From assembly GCA_949126835.1 (NCBI GenBank), contig OX421505.1, positions 6,890,587-6,954,586 of the forward strand: a stretch of 64,000 bases of DNA, in the 5' to 3' direction. Source of the DNA: Anisus vortex (Eukaryota > Mollusca > Gastropoda > Planorbidae). A program made the position numbers and the translations under genes. The notes beneath the pieces are model-generated. The model was not told where the DNA came from. It searched no databases and saw nothing but the letters and a program-made list of their open reading frames with translations. Below, piece after piece: positions 30,202-45,200 of this stretch. The stretch's first letter is position 1. Each line of letters begins with the position of its first letter.

Positions 30202-33200
30202 TTATAGACACTTTAAACATAAAAGTAACTTAATAATCACTTTAAACAAAAAAGTGACTAAATATTCACACTTTAAACATAAAAGTGACTAAATATTCAC
30301 ATTAAACATAAAAATGACTAAATATTCACTTTAAACATAAAAGTGACTAAATATTAACTTTAAACATAGAAGTGACTAAATATTCACTTTAAACATATAG
30401 TTACTAAATATTCACTTTAAACATAAACATGACTAATTATTCACACTTTTAACATAAAAGTGACTAAATATTCACTTTTAACATAAAAGTGACTAAATAT
30501 TCACTTTTAACATAAAAGTGACTAAATATTCACTTTAAACATAAGAGTGACTAAATATTTATTTTAAACATAAAAGAGACTAGATATTCACTTTAAAAAA
30601 TAAAAGTGACCAAATATATTAACTTTAAACATAAAAGTGACTAAATATTCTCTTTAAACATAAAAAGTGACTAAATATTCACTTTAAACATAAAAATTAG
30701 TAAACATTCACTTTCAACAAAAAAGTGACTAAATATTCACTTTAAACATAAAAGTGACTAAATATTCACTTTAAACATAAAAGTGACCAAATATATTCAC
30801 TTTAAACATAAAAGTGATTAAATATTCGCTTTAAACATAAAAGTTACTAAACATTCACTTTAAACATAAAAGTGACTAAATATTCACTTTAAACATAAAA
30901 GTGACTAAATATTAACTTTAAACATAAAAATGACAAAATATTCACACTTTAAACATAAAAGTAACTTAATAATCACTTTAAACAAAAAAGTGACTAAATA
31001 TTCACACTTTAAACATAAAAGTGACTAAATATTCACATTAAACATAAAAGTGACTAAATATTCACACCTTAAACATAAAAATGAGTAAACATTCACTTTC
31101 AACAAAAAAGTGACTAAATATTATCTTTAAACATAAGAAAGACTAAATATTCACTTTAAACATAAAAGTTACTAAATATTCACTTTAAACATAAAAGTTA
31201 CTAAATATTCACTATGAACATAAAAGTGATTAATATTCAATTTAAGCATAAAAGTGACTAAATATTCAATTTAAGCATAAAAGTGACTAAATATTCTCTT
31301 TAAACATAAGAGTAACTAAATATTCACACTTTAAAAATAAAAGTGACTATATATTCACTTTAAACATAAAAGTGAATAAATTTTAATTTTAAACATAATA
31401 AAAGTGACTAAATATCACAATTTAAATATACAAGTGACAAAATATTAAATTTAAACATAAAAGTGACTAAATATTCACTTTAAACACAAAAGTGACTAAA
31501 TATTCACTTTAAAAATAAAAATGACTAAATATTCACTTTTTTCACATAAAAGTGACTAAATATTCACTTTAAACATAAAAGTGACTAAATATTCACTTTA
31601 AACATAAAAGTGACTAAATATTCACTTTAAACATAAAAGTGAGTAAACATTCACTTTCAACCAAAAAATGACTAAATATTCACACTTTAAACATAAAAGT
31701 GACTAAATATTCACTTTAAACATAAAAGTGATTAAATATTCACTTTAAACATAAAAGTTACTAAACATTCACTTTAAACATAAAAGTGACTAAATATTCA
31801 CTTTAAACATAAAAGTGACTAAATATTAACTTTAAACATAAAAATGACAAAATATTCACACTTTAAACATAAAAGTAACTTAATAATCACTTTAAACAAA
31901 AAAGTGACTAAATATTCACACTTTAAACATAAAAGTGACTAAATATTCACATTAAACATAAAAGTGACTAAATATTCACACCTTAAACAAAAAAATGACT
32001 AAATATTCACTTTAAACATAAAAGTGACTAAATATTAACTTTAAACATAGAAGTGACTAAATTTTCACTTTAAACATAAAAGTTACTAAATATTCACTTT
32101 AAACATAAACATGACTAATTATTCACACTTTTAACATAAAAGTGACTAAATATTCACTTTTAACATAAAAAAGACTAAATATTCACACTTTAAACATAAA
32201 AGTGACTAAATATTCACTTTAAACATAAAAGTGATTAAATATTCACTTTAAACATAAAAGTTACTAAACATTCACTTTAAACATAAAAGTGACTTAATAT
32301 TCACTTTAAACATAAAAGTGACTAAATATTCACTTTAAACATAATAGTGACTAAATATTCATATTAAACATAAAAGTGACTCAATATTCACTTTAAACAT
32401 AAAAATGACTAAATATTCACACTTTAAACATAAAAGTGACTAAATATTCACTTTTAACATAAAAGTGACTAAATATTCACTTTAAACATAAAAGTGACTA
32501 AATATTCACTTTAAACATAAAAGTGACTAAATGTTCACTTTAAACATAAAAGTGACTAAATATTCACTTTAAACATAAAAGTGAGTAAACATTCACTTTC
32601 AACCAAAAAGTAACTAAATATCACACTTTAAACAAAAAAGTGACTAAATATTCACTTTAAACATAAAAGTGACTAAATATTCACTTTAAACATTAAAGTG
32701 ACTAAATATTCACTTTAAACATAAAATTTACAAAATATTCAATTTAATCATAAAAGTGACTAAATATTCACTTTAAACATAAAAGCGACTAAATATTAAC
32801 ACTTTAAACATAAAAGTGACTAAATATTCACTTTAAACATAAGAGTGACTAAATATTTATTTTAAACATAAAAGAGACTAGATATTCACTTTAAAAAATA
32901 AAAGTGACCAAATATATTAACTTTAAACATAAAAGTGACTAAATATTCTCTTTAAACATAAAAGTGACTAAATATTCACTTTAAACATAAAAATGAGTAA
33001 ACATTCTTTTATAACAAAAAAGTGACTAAATATTCACTTTAAACATAAAAGTGACTAAATATTCACTTTAAACATAAAAGTGACCAAATATATTACCTTT
33101 AAACATAAAAGTGACTAAATATTCTCTTAAAACATAAAAGTGACTACAAATTCACTTTAAACATAAAAATGAGTAAACATTCACTTACAACAAAAAAGTG

Positions 33201-36200
33201 ACTAAATATTATCTTTAAACATAAGAGTGACTAAATATTCACTTTAAACATACAAGTGACTAAATATTCACTTTAAACATAAAAGTGAATAAATATTCAC
33301 TTTAAACATAAAAGTGACTAAATATTCACACTTTAAACATAAAAGTGACTCTATATTTACTTTAAACATAAAAAAGACTAAATATTCACTTTGAACATAA
33401 AAGTGACTAAATATTCAATTTAAGCATAAAAGTGACTAAATATTCTCTTTAAACATAAGAGTGACTAAATATTCACACTTTAAAAATAAAAGTGACTATA
33501 TATTCACTTTAAACATAAAAGTGAATAAATTTTCATTTTAAACATAATAAAAGTGACTAAATATCACTATTTAAATATACAAGTGACTAAATATTCACTT
33601 TAAACATTAAAGTTACTAAATATTCACTTTAAACATAAAAGTGACTAAATATTCACTTTAAACATAAAAGTTACTAAACATTCACTTTAAACATAAAAGT
33701 GACTAAATATTCACTTTAAACATAATAGTGACTAAATATTCACTTTAAACATAAAAGTGACTAAATATTCACTTTAAACACAAAAGTGACTAAATATTCA
33801 CTTTAAACATAAAAATGACTAAATATTCACTTTAAACATAAAATTGAGTAAACATTCACTTAAAACAAAAAAGTGTCTAAATATCACACTTTAAACATAA
33901 AAGTGACTAAATATTCTCTTTAAACATAGAAGTGACTAAATTTTCACTTTAAACATAAAAGTGACTAAATAATCACACTTTAAACATAAAAGTGACTAAA
34001 TATTCACACTTTAAATATAAAAGTGACTAAATATTCACTTTAAACCTAAAAGTGACTAATTATTCACTATAAACAAAAAAATGACTAAATATTCACACTT
34101 TAAACATAAAATTGACTAAATATTCACATTAAACATAAAAGTGACTAAATATTCACTTTAACCATAAAAGTGACTAAATATTCACTTTAAACATAAAAGT
34201 GACTAAATATTCACACGTTAAACAAAAAAGTGACTAAATATTCACTTTATACGTATAAGTGACTAAATATTAACTTTAAACATAGAAGTGACTAAATTTT
34301 CACTTTAAACATAATAGTTACTAAATATTCACTTTAAACATAAAAGTGACTAAATGTTCACTTTAAACATAAAAGTGACTAAATATTCACTTTAAACATA
34401 AAAGTGACTAAATATTCACTTTAAACATAAAAGTCACTAAATATTCACTTTAAACATAAAAGTGACTAAATATTTACTATAAACAAAAAAGTGACTAAAT
34501 ATTCACTTTAAACATAAAAGTAACTAAATATTCTCTTTCAACATAAAAGTGACTAAATATTCTTTTTAAACATAAAAGTGACTAAATATTAAATTTAAAC
34601 ATAAAAGTGACTAAATATTCACTTTAAACACAAAAGTGACTAAATATTCACTTTAAAAATAAAAATGACTAAATATTCACTTTTTTCACATAAAAGTGAC
34701 AAAATATTCACTTTAAACATTAAAGTGACTAAATATTCACTTTAAACATAAAAGTGACTAAATATTCACACTTTAAACATAAAAGTAACTAATGATTCAC
34801 TTTAAACATAAAAGTTACTAAATATTCACTTTAAACATAAAAGTGACTAAATATTCACTTTAAACATAAAAATGACTAAATATTCACACTTTTAACATAA
34901 AAGTGACAAAATATTCACTTTAAACATAAAAGTGACTAAATATTCACTTTAAACATAAAAGTGACTAAATATTCACACTTTAAACATAAAAGTGACTAAT
35001 GATTCACTTTAAACATAAAAGTTACTAAATATTCACTTTAAACATAAAAGTGACTAAATATTCACTTTAAACATAAAAGTTAAAAAAACATTCACTTTAA
35101 ACATAAAAGTGACTAAATATTCACTTTAAACATAAAAGTGACAAAATATTAACATTAAACATAAAAATGACAAAATATTCACCCTTTAACATAAAAGTGA
35201 CTAAATATTCACTTTAAACATAAAAGTGACTAAACATTCACTTTAAACATAAAAGTGACTAAATATTCACACTTTAAACATAAAAGTGACTAATGATTCA
35301 CTTTAAACATAAAAGTGACTTAATATTCACTTTAAACATAAAAGTGACTAAATATTCACTTTAAACATAATAGTGACTAAATATTCATATTAAACATAAA
35401 AGTGACTCAATATTCACTTTAAACATAAAAATGACTAAATATTCACACTTTTAACATAAAAGTGACTAAATATTCACTTTTAACATAAAAGTGACTAAAT
35501 ATTCACTTTAAACATAAAAGTGACTAAATATTCACTTTAAACATAAAAGTGATTAAATATTCACTTTAAACATAAAAGTTTCTAAACATTCACTTTAAAC
35601 ATAAAAGTGACTAAATATTCACACTTTAAACATAAAAGTGACTAAATATTCACTTTAAACATAAAAGTGATTAAATATTCACTTTAAACATAAAAGTTAC
35701 TAAACATTCACTTTAAACATAAAAGTGACTTAATATTCACTTTAAACATAAAAGTGACTAAATATTCACTTTAAACATAATAGTGACTAAATATTCATAT
35801 TAAACATAAAAGTGACTCAATATTCACTTTAAACATAAAAATGACTAAATATTCACACTTTTAACATAAAAGTGACTAAATATTCACTTTTAACATAAAA
35901 GTGACTAAATATTCACTTTAAACATAAAAGTGACTAAATATTCACTTTAAACATAAAAGTGACTAAATGTTCACTTTAAACATAAAAGTGACTAAATATT
36001 CACTTTAAACATAAAAGTGAGTAAACATTCACTTTCAACCAAAAAGTAACTAAATATCACACTTTAAACAAAAAAGTGACTAAATATTCACTTTAAACAT
36101 AAAAGTGACTAAATATTCACTTTAAACATAAAAGTGACTAACTATTCACTTTAAACATTAAAGTGACTAAATATTCACTTTAAACATAAAATTTACAAAA

Positions 36201-39200
36201 TATTCAATTTAATCATAAAAGTGACTAAATATTCACTTTAAACATAAAAGTGACCAAATATATTAACTTTAAACATAAAAGTGACTAAATATTCTCTTTA
36301 AACATAAAAGTGACTAAATATTCACTTTAAACATAAAAATGAGTAAACATTCACTTTCAACAAAAAAGTGACTGAATATTCACTTTAAACATAAAAGTGA
36401 CTAAATATTCACTTTAAACATAAAAGTGACCAAATATATAAACTTTAAACATAAAAGTGACTAAATATTCTCTTTAAACATAAAAGTGACTAAATATTCA
36501 CTTTAAACATAAAAATGAGTAAACATTCACTTACAACAAAAAAGTGACTAAATATTATCTTTAAACATAAGAGTGACTAAATATTCACTTTAAACATAAA
36601 AGTGACTAAATATTCACTTTAAACATAAAAGTGAATAAATATTCACTTTAAACATAAAAGTGACTAAATATTCACACTTTAAACATAAAAGTGACTCTAT
36701 ATTTACTTTAAACATAAAAAAGACTAAATATTCACTTTGAACATAAAAGTGACTAAATATTCAATTTAAGCATAAAAGTGACTAAATATTCTCTTTAAAC
36801 ATAAGAGTGACTAAATATTCACACTTTAAAAATAAAAGTGACTATATATTCACTTTAAACATAAAAGTGAATAAATTTTCATTTTAAACATAATAAAAGT
36901 GACTAAATATCACAATTTAAATATACAAGTGACTAAATATTCACTTTAAACATTAAAGTTACTAAATATTCACTTTAAACATAAAAGTGACTAAATATTC
37001 ACTTTAAACATAAAAGTTACTAAACATTCACTTTAAACATAAAAGTGACTAAATATTCACTTTAAACATAATAGTGACTAAATATTCACTTTAAACATAA
37101 AAGTGACTAAATATTCACTTTAAACACAAAAGTGACTAAATATTCACTTTAAACATAAAAATGACTAAATATTCACTTTAAACATAAAATTGAGTAAACA
37201 TTCACTTAAAACAAAAAAGTGTCTAAATATCACACTTTAAACATAAAAGTGACTAAATATTCTCTTTAAACATAGAAGTGACTAAATTTTCACTTTAAAC
37301 ATAAAAGTGACTAAATAATCACACTTTAAACATAAAAGTGACTAAATATTCACACTTTAAATATAAAAGTGACTAAATATTCACTTTATACCTAAAAGTG
37401 ACTAATTATTCACTATAAACAAAAAAGTGACTAAATATTCACACTTTAAACATAAAATTGACTAAATATTCACATTAAACATAAAAGTGACTAAATATTC
37501 ACTTTAACCATAAAAGTGACTAAATATTCACTTTAAACATAAAAGTGACTAAATATTCAAACGTTAAACAAAAAAGTGACTAAATATTCACTTTAAACAT
37601 ATAAGTGACTAAATATTAACTTTAAACATAGAAGTGACTAAATTTTCACTTTAAACATAAAAGTTACTAAATATTTACTTTAAACATAAAAGTGACTAAA
37701 TGTTCACTTTAAACATAAAAGTGAGTAAACATTCACTTTCAACCAAAAAGTAACTAAATATCACACTTTAAACATAAAAGTGACTAAATATTTAATTTAA
37801 ACATAAAAGTGACTAAATATTCACTTTAAACATAAAAGTTACTAAATATTCACACTTTAAACATAAAAGTGACTAAATATTCACTTTAAACATAAAAGTG
37901 ACTAAATATTCACTTTAAACATAAAAGTGACTAAATATTCACTTTAAACATAAAAGTGACTAAATATTTACTATAAACAAAAAAGTGACTAAATATTCAC
38001 TTTAAACATAAAAGTAACTAAATATTCTCTTTCAACATAAAAGTGACTAAATATTCTTTTTAAACATAAAAGTGACTAAATATTAAATTTAAACATAAAA
38101 GTGACTAAATATTCACTTTAAACACAAAAGTGACTAAATATTCACTTTAAAAATAAAAATGACTAAATATTCACTTTTTTCACATAAAAGTGACAAAATA
38201 TTTACTTTAAACATTAAAGTGACTAAATATTCACTTTAAACATAAAAGTGACTAAATATTCACACTTTAAACATAAAAGTAACTAATGAATTACTTTAAA
38301 CATAAAAGTTACTAAATATTCACTTTAAACATAAAAGAGACTAAATATTCACTTTAAACATAAAAATGACTAAATATTCACACTTTTAACATAAAAGTGA
38401 CAAAATATTCACTTTAAACATAAAAGTGACTAAATATTCACTTTAAACATAAAAGTGACTAAATATTCACACTTTAAACATAAAAGTGACTAATGATTCA
38501 CTTTAAACATAAAAGTTACTAAATATTCACTTTAAACATAAAAGTTACTAAATATTCACTTTAAACATAAAAGTTACTAAACATTCACTTTAAACATAAA
38601 AGTGACTAAATATTCACTTTAAACATAAAAGTGACAAAATATTAACATTAAACATAAAAATGACAAAATATTCACACTTTTAACAAAAAAGTGACTAAAT
38701 ATTCACTTTAAACATAAAAGTGACTAAATATTCACTTTAAACATAAAAGTGACTAAATATTCACACTTTAAACATAAAAGTGACTAATGATTCACTTTAA
38801 ACATAAATGTTACTAAATATTCACTTTAAACATAAAAGTGATTAAATATTTACTTTAAACATAAAAGTTACTAAACATTCACTTTAAACATAAAAGTGAC
38901 TAAATATTCACACTTTAAACATAAAAGTGACTAAATATTCACTTTAAACATAAAAGTGACTAAATATTCACTTTAAACATAAAAGTCACTAAATATTCAC
39001 TTTAAACATAAAAGTGACTAAATATTCACTATAAACAAAAAAGTGACTAAATATTCACTTTAAAAATAAAAGTAACTAAATATTCTCTTTCAACATAAAA
39101 GTGACTAAATATTCACTTTAAACATAAAATGACAAATATTAAATTTACACATAAAAGTGACTAACTATTCACTTTAAACACAAAAGTGACTAAATATTCA

Positions 39201-42200
39201 CTTTAAAAAAAAAATGACTAAATATTCACTCTTTTCACATAAAAGTGACTAAATATTCACTTTAAACATAAAAGTGACTAAATATTCACTTTAAACATAA
39301 AAGTGACTAAATATTCACTTTAAACATAAAAGTGACTAAATATTCACTTTAAACATAAAAATGACTAAATATTCACACTTTTAACATAAAAGTGACAAAA
39401 TATTCACTTTAAACATAGAAGTGACTAAATATTCACTTTAAACATAAAAGTGACTAAATATTCACACTTTAAACATAAAAGTGACTAATGATTCACTTTA
39501 AACATAAAAGTTACTAAATATTCACTTTAAACATAAAAGTGACTAAATATTCACTTTAAACATAAAAGTTACTAAACATTCACTTTAAACATAAAAGTGA
39601 CTAAATATTCACTTTAAACATAAAAATGACAAAATATTCACACTTTTAACATAAAAGTGACTAAATATTCACTTTAAACATAAAAGTGACTAAATAATCA
39701 CTTTAAACATAAAAGTGACTAAATATTCACACTTTAAACATAAAAGTGACTAATGATTTACTTTAAACATAAAAGTTACTAAATATTCACTTTAAACATA
39801 AAAGTGATTAAATATTCACTTTAAACATAAAAGTTACTAAACATTCACTTTAAACATAAAAGTGACTAAATATTCACACTTTAAACATAAAAGAGACTAA
39901 ATATTCACTTTAAACATAAAAGTGATTAAATATTTACTTTAAACATAAAAGTTACTAAACATTCACTTTAAACATAAAAGTGACTCAATATTCACTTTAA
40001 ACATAAAAGTGACTAAATATTCACTTTAAACATAATAGTGACTAAATATTCATATTAAACATAAAAGTGACTCAATATTCACTTTAAACATAAAAATGAC
40101 TAAATATTCACACTTTAAACATAAAAGTGACTAAATATTCACTTTTAACATAAAAGTGACTAAATATTCACTTTAAACATAAAAGTTAATAAATATTCAC
40201 TTTAATCATAAAAGTGACTAAATGTTCACTTTAAACATAAAAGTGACTAAATATTCACTTTAAACATAAAAGTGAGTAAAAATTCACTTTCAACCAAAAA
40301 GTAACTAAATATCACACTTTAAACAAAAAAGTGACTAAATATTCACTTTAAACATAAAAGTGACTAAATATTCACTTTAAACATTAAAGTGACTAAATAT
40401 TCACTTTAAACATAAAATTTACAAAATATTCAATTTAATCATAAAAGTGACTAAATATTCACTTTAAACATAAAAGCGACTAAATATTAACACTTTAAAC
40501 ATAAAAGTGACTAAATATTCACTTTAAACATAAGAGTGACTAAATATTTATTTTAAACATAAAAGAGACTAGATATTCACTTTAAAAAAAAAAAGTGACT
40601 AAATATTTACTTTAAACATAAAAGTGACTAAATATTCACACTTTAAACATAAAAGTGACTAATGATTCACTTTAAACATAAAAGTTACTAAATATTCACT
40701 TTAAACATAAAAGTGACTAAATATTCACTTTAAACATAAAAGTTACTAAACATTCACTTTAAACATAAAAGTGACTAAATATTCAGTTTAAACATAAAAG
40801 TGACAAAATATTAACATTAAACATAAAAATGACAAAATATTCACACTTTTAACATAAAAGTGACTAAATATTCACTTTAAACATTAAAGTGACTAAATAT
40901 TCACTTTAAACATAAAAGTGACTAAATATTCACACTTTAAACATAAAAGTGACTAATGATTCACTTTAAACATAAAAGTTACTAAATATTCACTTTAAAC
41001 ATAAAAGTGATTAAATATTCTCTTTAAACATAAAAGTGACTAAATATTCACTTTAAACATAAAAATGAGTAAACATTCACTTTCAACAAAAAAGTGACTA
41101 AATATTCACTTTAAACATAAAAGTGACTAAATATTCACTTTAAACATAAAAGTGACCAAATATATTAACTTTAAACATAAAAGTGACTAAATATTCTCTT
41201 TAAACATAAAAGTGACTAAATATTCACTTTAAACATAAAAAATGAGTAAACATTCACTTACAACAAAAAAGTGACTAAATATTATCTTTAAACATAAGAG
41301 TGACTAAATATTCACTTTAAACATAAAAGTGACTAAATATTCACTTTGAACATAAAAGTGACTAAATATTCAATTTAAGCATAAAAGTGACTAAATATTC
41401 TCTTTAACACATAAGAGTGACTAAATATTCACACTTTAAAAATAAAAGTGACTATATATTCACTTTAAACATAAAAGTGAATAAATTTTCATTTTAAACA
41501 TAATAAAAGTGACTAAATATTACAATTTAAATATACAAGTGACTAAATATTCACTTTAAACATTAAAGTTACTAAATATTCACTTTAAACATAAAAGTGA
41601 CTAAATATTCACTTTAAACATAAAAGTTACTAAACATTCACTTTAAACATAAAAGTGACTAAATATTCACTTTAAACATAATAGTGACTAAATATTCACT
41701 TTAAACATAAAAGTGACTAAATATTCACTTTAAACACAAAAGTGACTAAATATTCACTTTAAACATAAAAATGACTAAATATTCACTTTAAACATAAAAT
41801 TGAGTAAACATTCACTTAAAACTAAAAAGTGTCTAAATATCACACTTTAAACATAAAAGTGACTAAATATTCTCTTTAAACATAGAAGTGACTAAATTTT
41901 CACTTTAAACATAAAAGTGACTAAATAATCACACTTTAAACATAAAAGTGACTAAATATTCACACTTTAAATATAAAAGTGACTAAATATTTACTTTAAA
42001 CCTAAAAGTGACTAATTATTCACTATAAACAAAAAAGTGACTAAATATTCACACTTTAAACATAAAATTGACTAAATATTCACATTAAACATAAAAGTGA
42101 CTAAATATTCACTTTAACCATAAAAGTGACTAAATATTCACTTTAAACATAAAAGTGACTAAATATTCACACGTTAAACAAAAAAGTGACTAAATATTCA

Positions 42201-45200
42201 CTTTAAACATATAAGTGACTAAATATTAACTGTAAACATAGAAGTGACTAAATTTTCACTTTAAACATAAAAGTTACTAAATATTCACTTTAAACATAAA
42301 AGTGACTAAATGTTCACTTTAAACATAAAAGTGAGTAAACATTCACTTTCAACCAAAAAGTAACTAAATTTCACACTTTAAACATAAAAGTGACTAAGTA
42401 TTCAATTTAAACATAAAAGTGAATAAATATTCACTTTAAACATAAAAGTTACTAAATATTCACACTTTAAACATAAAAGTGACTAAATATTCACTTTAAA
42501 CATAAAAGTGACTAAATATTCACTTTAAACATAAAAGTGACTAAATATTCACTTTAAACATAAAAGTGACTAAATATTTACTATAAACAAAAAAGTGACT
42601 AAATATTCACTTTAAACATAAAAGTAACTAAATATTCTCTTTCAACATAAAAGTGACTAAATATTCTTTTTAAACATAAAAGTGACTAAATATTAAATTT
42701 AATCATAAAAGTGACTAAATATTCACTTTAAACACAAAAGTGACTAAATATTCACTTTAAAAATAAAAATGACTAAATATTCACTTTTTTCACATAAAAG
42801 TGACAAAATATTCACTTTAAACATTAAAGTGACTAAATATTCACTTTAAACATAAAAGTGACTAAATATTCACACTTTAAACATAAAAGTAACTAATGAT
42901 TCACTTTAAACATAAAAGTTACTAAATATTCACTTTAAACATAAAAGTGACTAAATATTCACTTTAAACATAAAAATGACTAAATATTCACACTTTTAAC
43001 ATAAAAGTGACAAAATATTCACTTTAAACATAAAAGTGACTAAATATTTACTTTAAACATAAAAGTGACTAAATATTCACACTTTAAACATAAAAGTGAC
43101 TAATGATTCACTTTAAACATAAAAGTTACTAAATATTCACTTTAAACATAAAAGTGACTAAATATTCACTTTAAACATAAAAGTTACTAAACATTCACTT
43201 TAAACATAAAAGTGACTAAATATTCACTTTAAACATAAAAGTGACAAAATATTAACATTAAACATAAAAATGACAAAATATTCACACTTTAAATATAAAA
43301 GTGACTAAATATTTACTTTAAACCTAAAAGTGACTAATTATTCACTATAAACAAAAAAGTGACTAAATATTCACACTTTAAACATAAAATTGACTAAATA
43401 TTCACATTAAACATAAAAGTGACTAAATATTCACTTTAACCATAAAAGTGACTAAATATTCACTTTAAACATAAAAGTGACTAAATATTCACACGTTAAA
43501 CAAAAAAGTGACTAAATATTCACTTTAAACATATAAGTGACTAAATATTAACTGTAAACATAGAAGAGACTAAATTTTCACTTTAAACATAAAAGTTACT
43601 AAATATTCACTTTAAACATAAAAGTGACTAAATGTTCACTTTAAACATAAAAGTGAGTAAACATTCACTTTCAACCAAAAAGTAACTAAATTTCACACTT
43701 TAAACATAAAAGTGACTAAATATTCAATTTAAACATAAAAGTGAATAAATATTCACTTTAAACATAAAAGTTACTAAATATTCACACTTTAAACATAAAA
43801 GTGACTAAATATTCACTTTAAACATAAAAGTGACTAAATATTCACTTTAAACATAAAAGTGACTAAATATTCACTTTAAACATAAAAGTGACTAAATATT
43901 TACTATAAACAAAAAAGTGACTAAATATTCACTTTAAACATAAAAGTGACTTAATATTCTTTTTAAACATAAAAGTGACTAAATATTAAATTTAAACATA
44001 AAAGTGACTAAATATTCACTTTAAACACAAAAGTGACTAAATATTCACTTTAAAAATAAAAATGACTAAATATTCACTTTTTTCATATAAAAGTGACAAA
44101 ATATTCACTTTAAACATTAAAGTGACTAAATATTCACTTTAAACATAAAAGTGACTAAATATTCACACTTTAAACATAAAAGTAACTAATGATTCACTTT
44201 AAACATAAAAGTTACTAAATATTCACTTTAAACATAAAAGTGACTAAATATTCACTTTAAACATCAAAATGACTAAATATTCACACTTTTAACATAAAAG
44301 TGACAAAATATTCACTTTAAACATAAAAGTGACTAAATATTTACTTTAAACATAAAAGTGACTAAATATTCACACTTTAAACATAAAAGTGACTAAGGAT
44401 TCACTTTAAACATAAAAGTTACTAAATATTCACTTTAAACATAAAAGTGACTAAATATTCACTTTAAACATAAAAGTTACTAAACATTCACTTTAAACAT
44501 AAAAGTGACTAAATATTCACTTTAAACATAAAAGTGACAAAATATTAACATTAAACATAAAAATGACAAAATATTCACACTTTTAACATAAAAGTGACTA
44601 AATATTCACTTTAAACATAAAAGTGACTAAATATTCACTTTAAACATAAAAGTGACTAAATATTCACACTTTAAACATAAAAGTGACTAATGATTCACTT
44701 TAAACATAAAAGTTACTAAATATTCACTTTAAACATAAAAGTGATTAAATATTCACTTTAAACATAAAAGTTACTAAACATTCACTTTAAACATAAAAGT
44801 GACTAAATATTCACACTTTAAACATAAAAGTGACTAAATATTCACTTTAAACATAAAAGTGACTAAATATTCACTTTAAACATAAAAGTGACTAAATATT
44901 CACTTTAAACATAAAAGTGACTAAATATTCACTGTAAACAAAAAAGTGACTAAATATTCACTTTAAAAATAAAAGTAACTAAATATTCTCTTTCAACATA
45001 AAAGTGACTAAATATTCACTTTAAACATAAAATGACAAATATTAAATTTACACATAAAAGTGACTAACTATTTACTTTAAACACAAAAGTGACTAAATAT
45101 TCACTTTAAAAAAAAATGACTAAATATTCACTCTTTTCACATAAAAGTGACTAAATATTCACTTTAAACATAAAAGTGACTAAATATTCACTTTAAACAT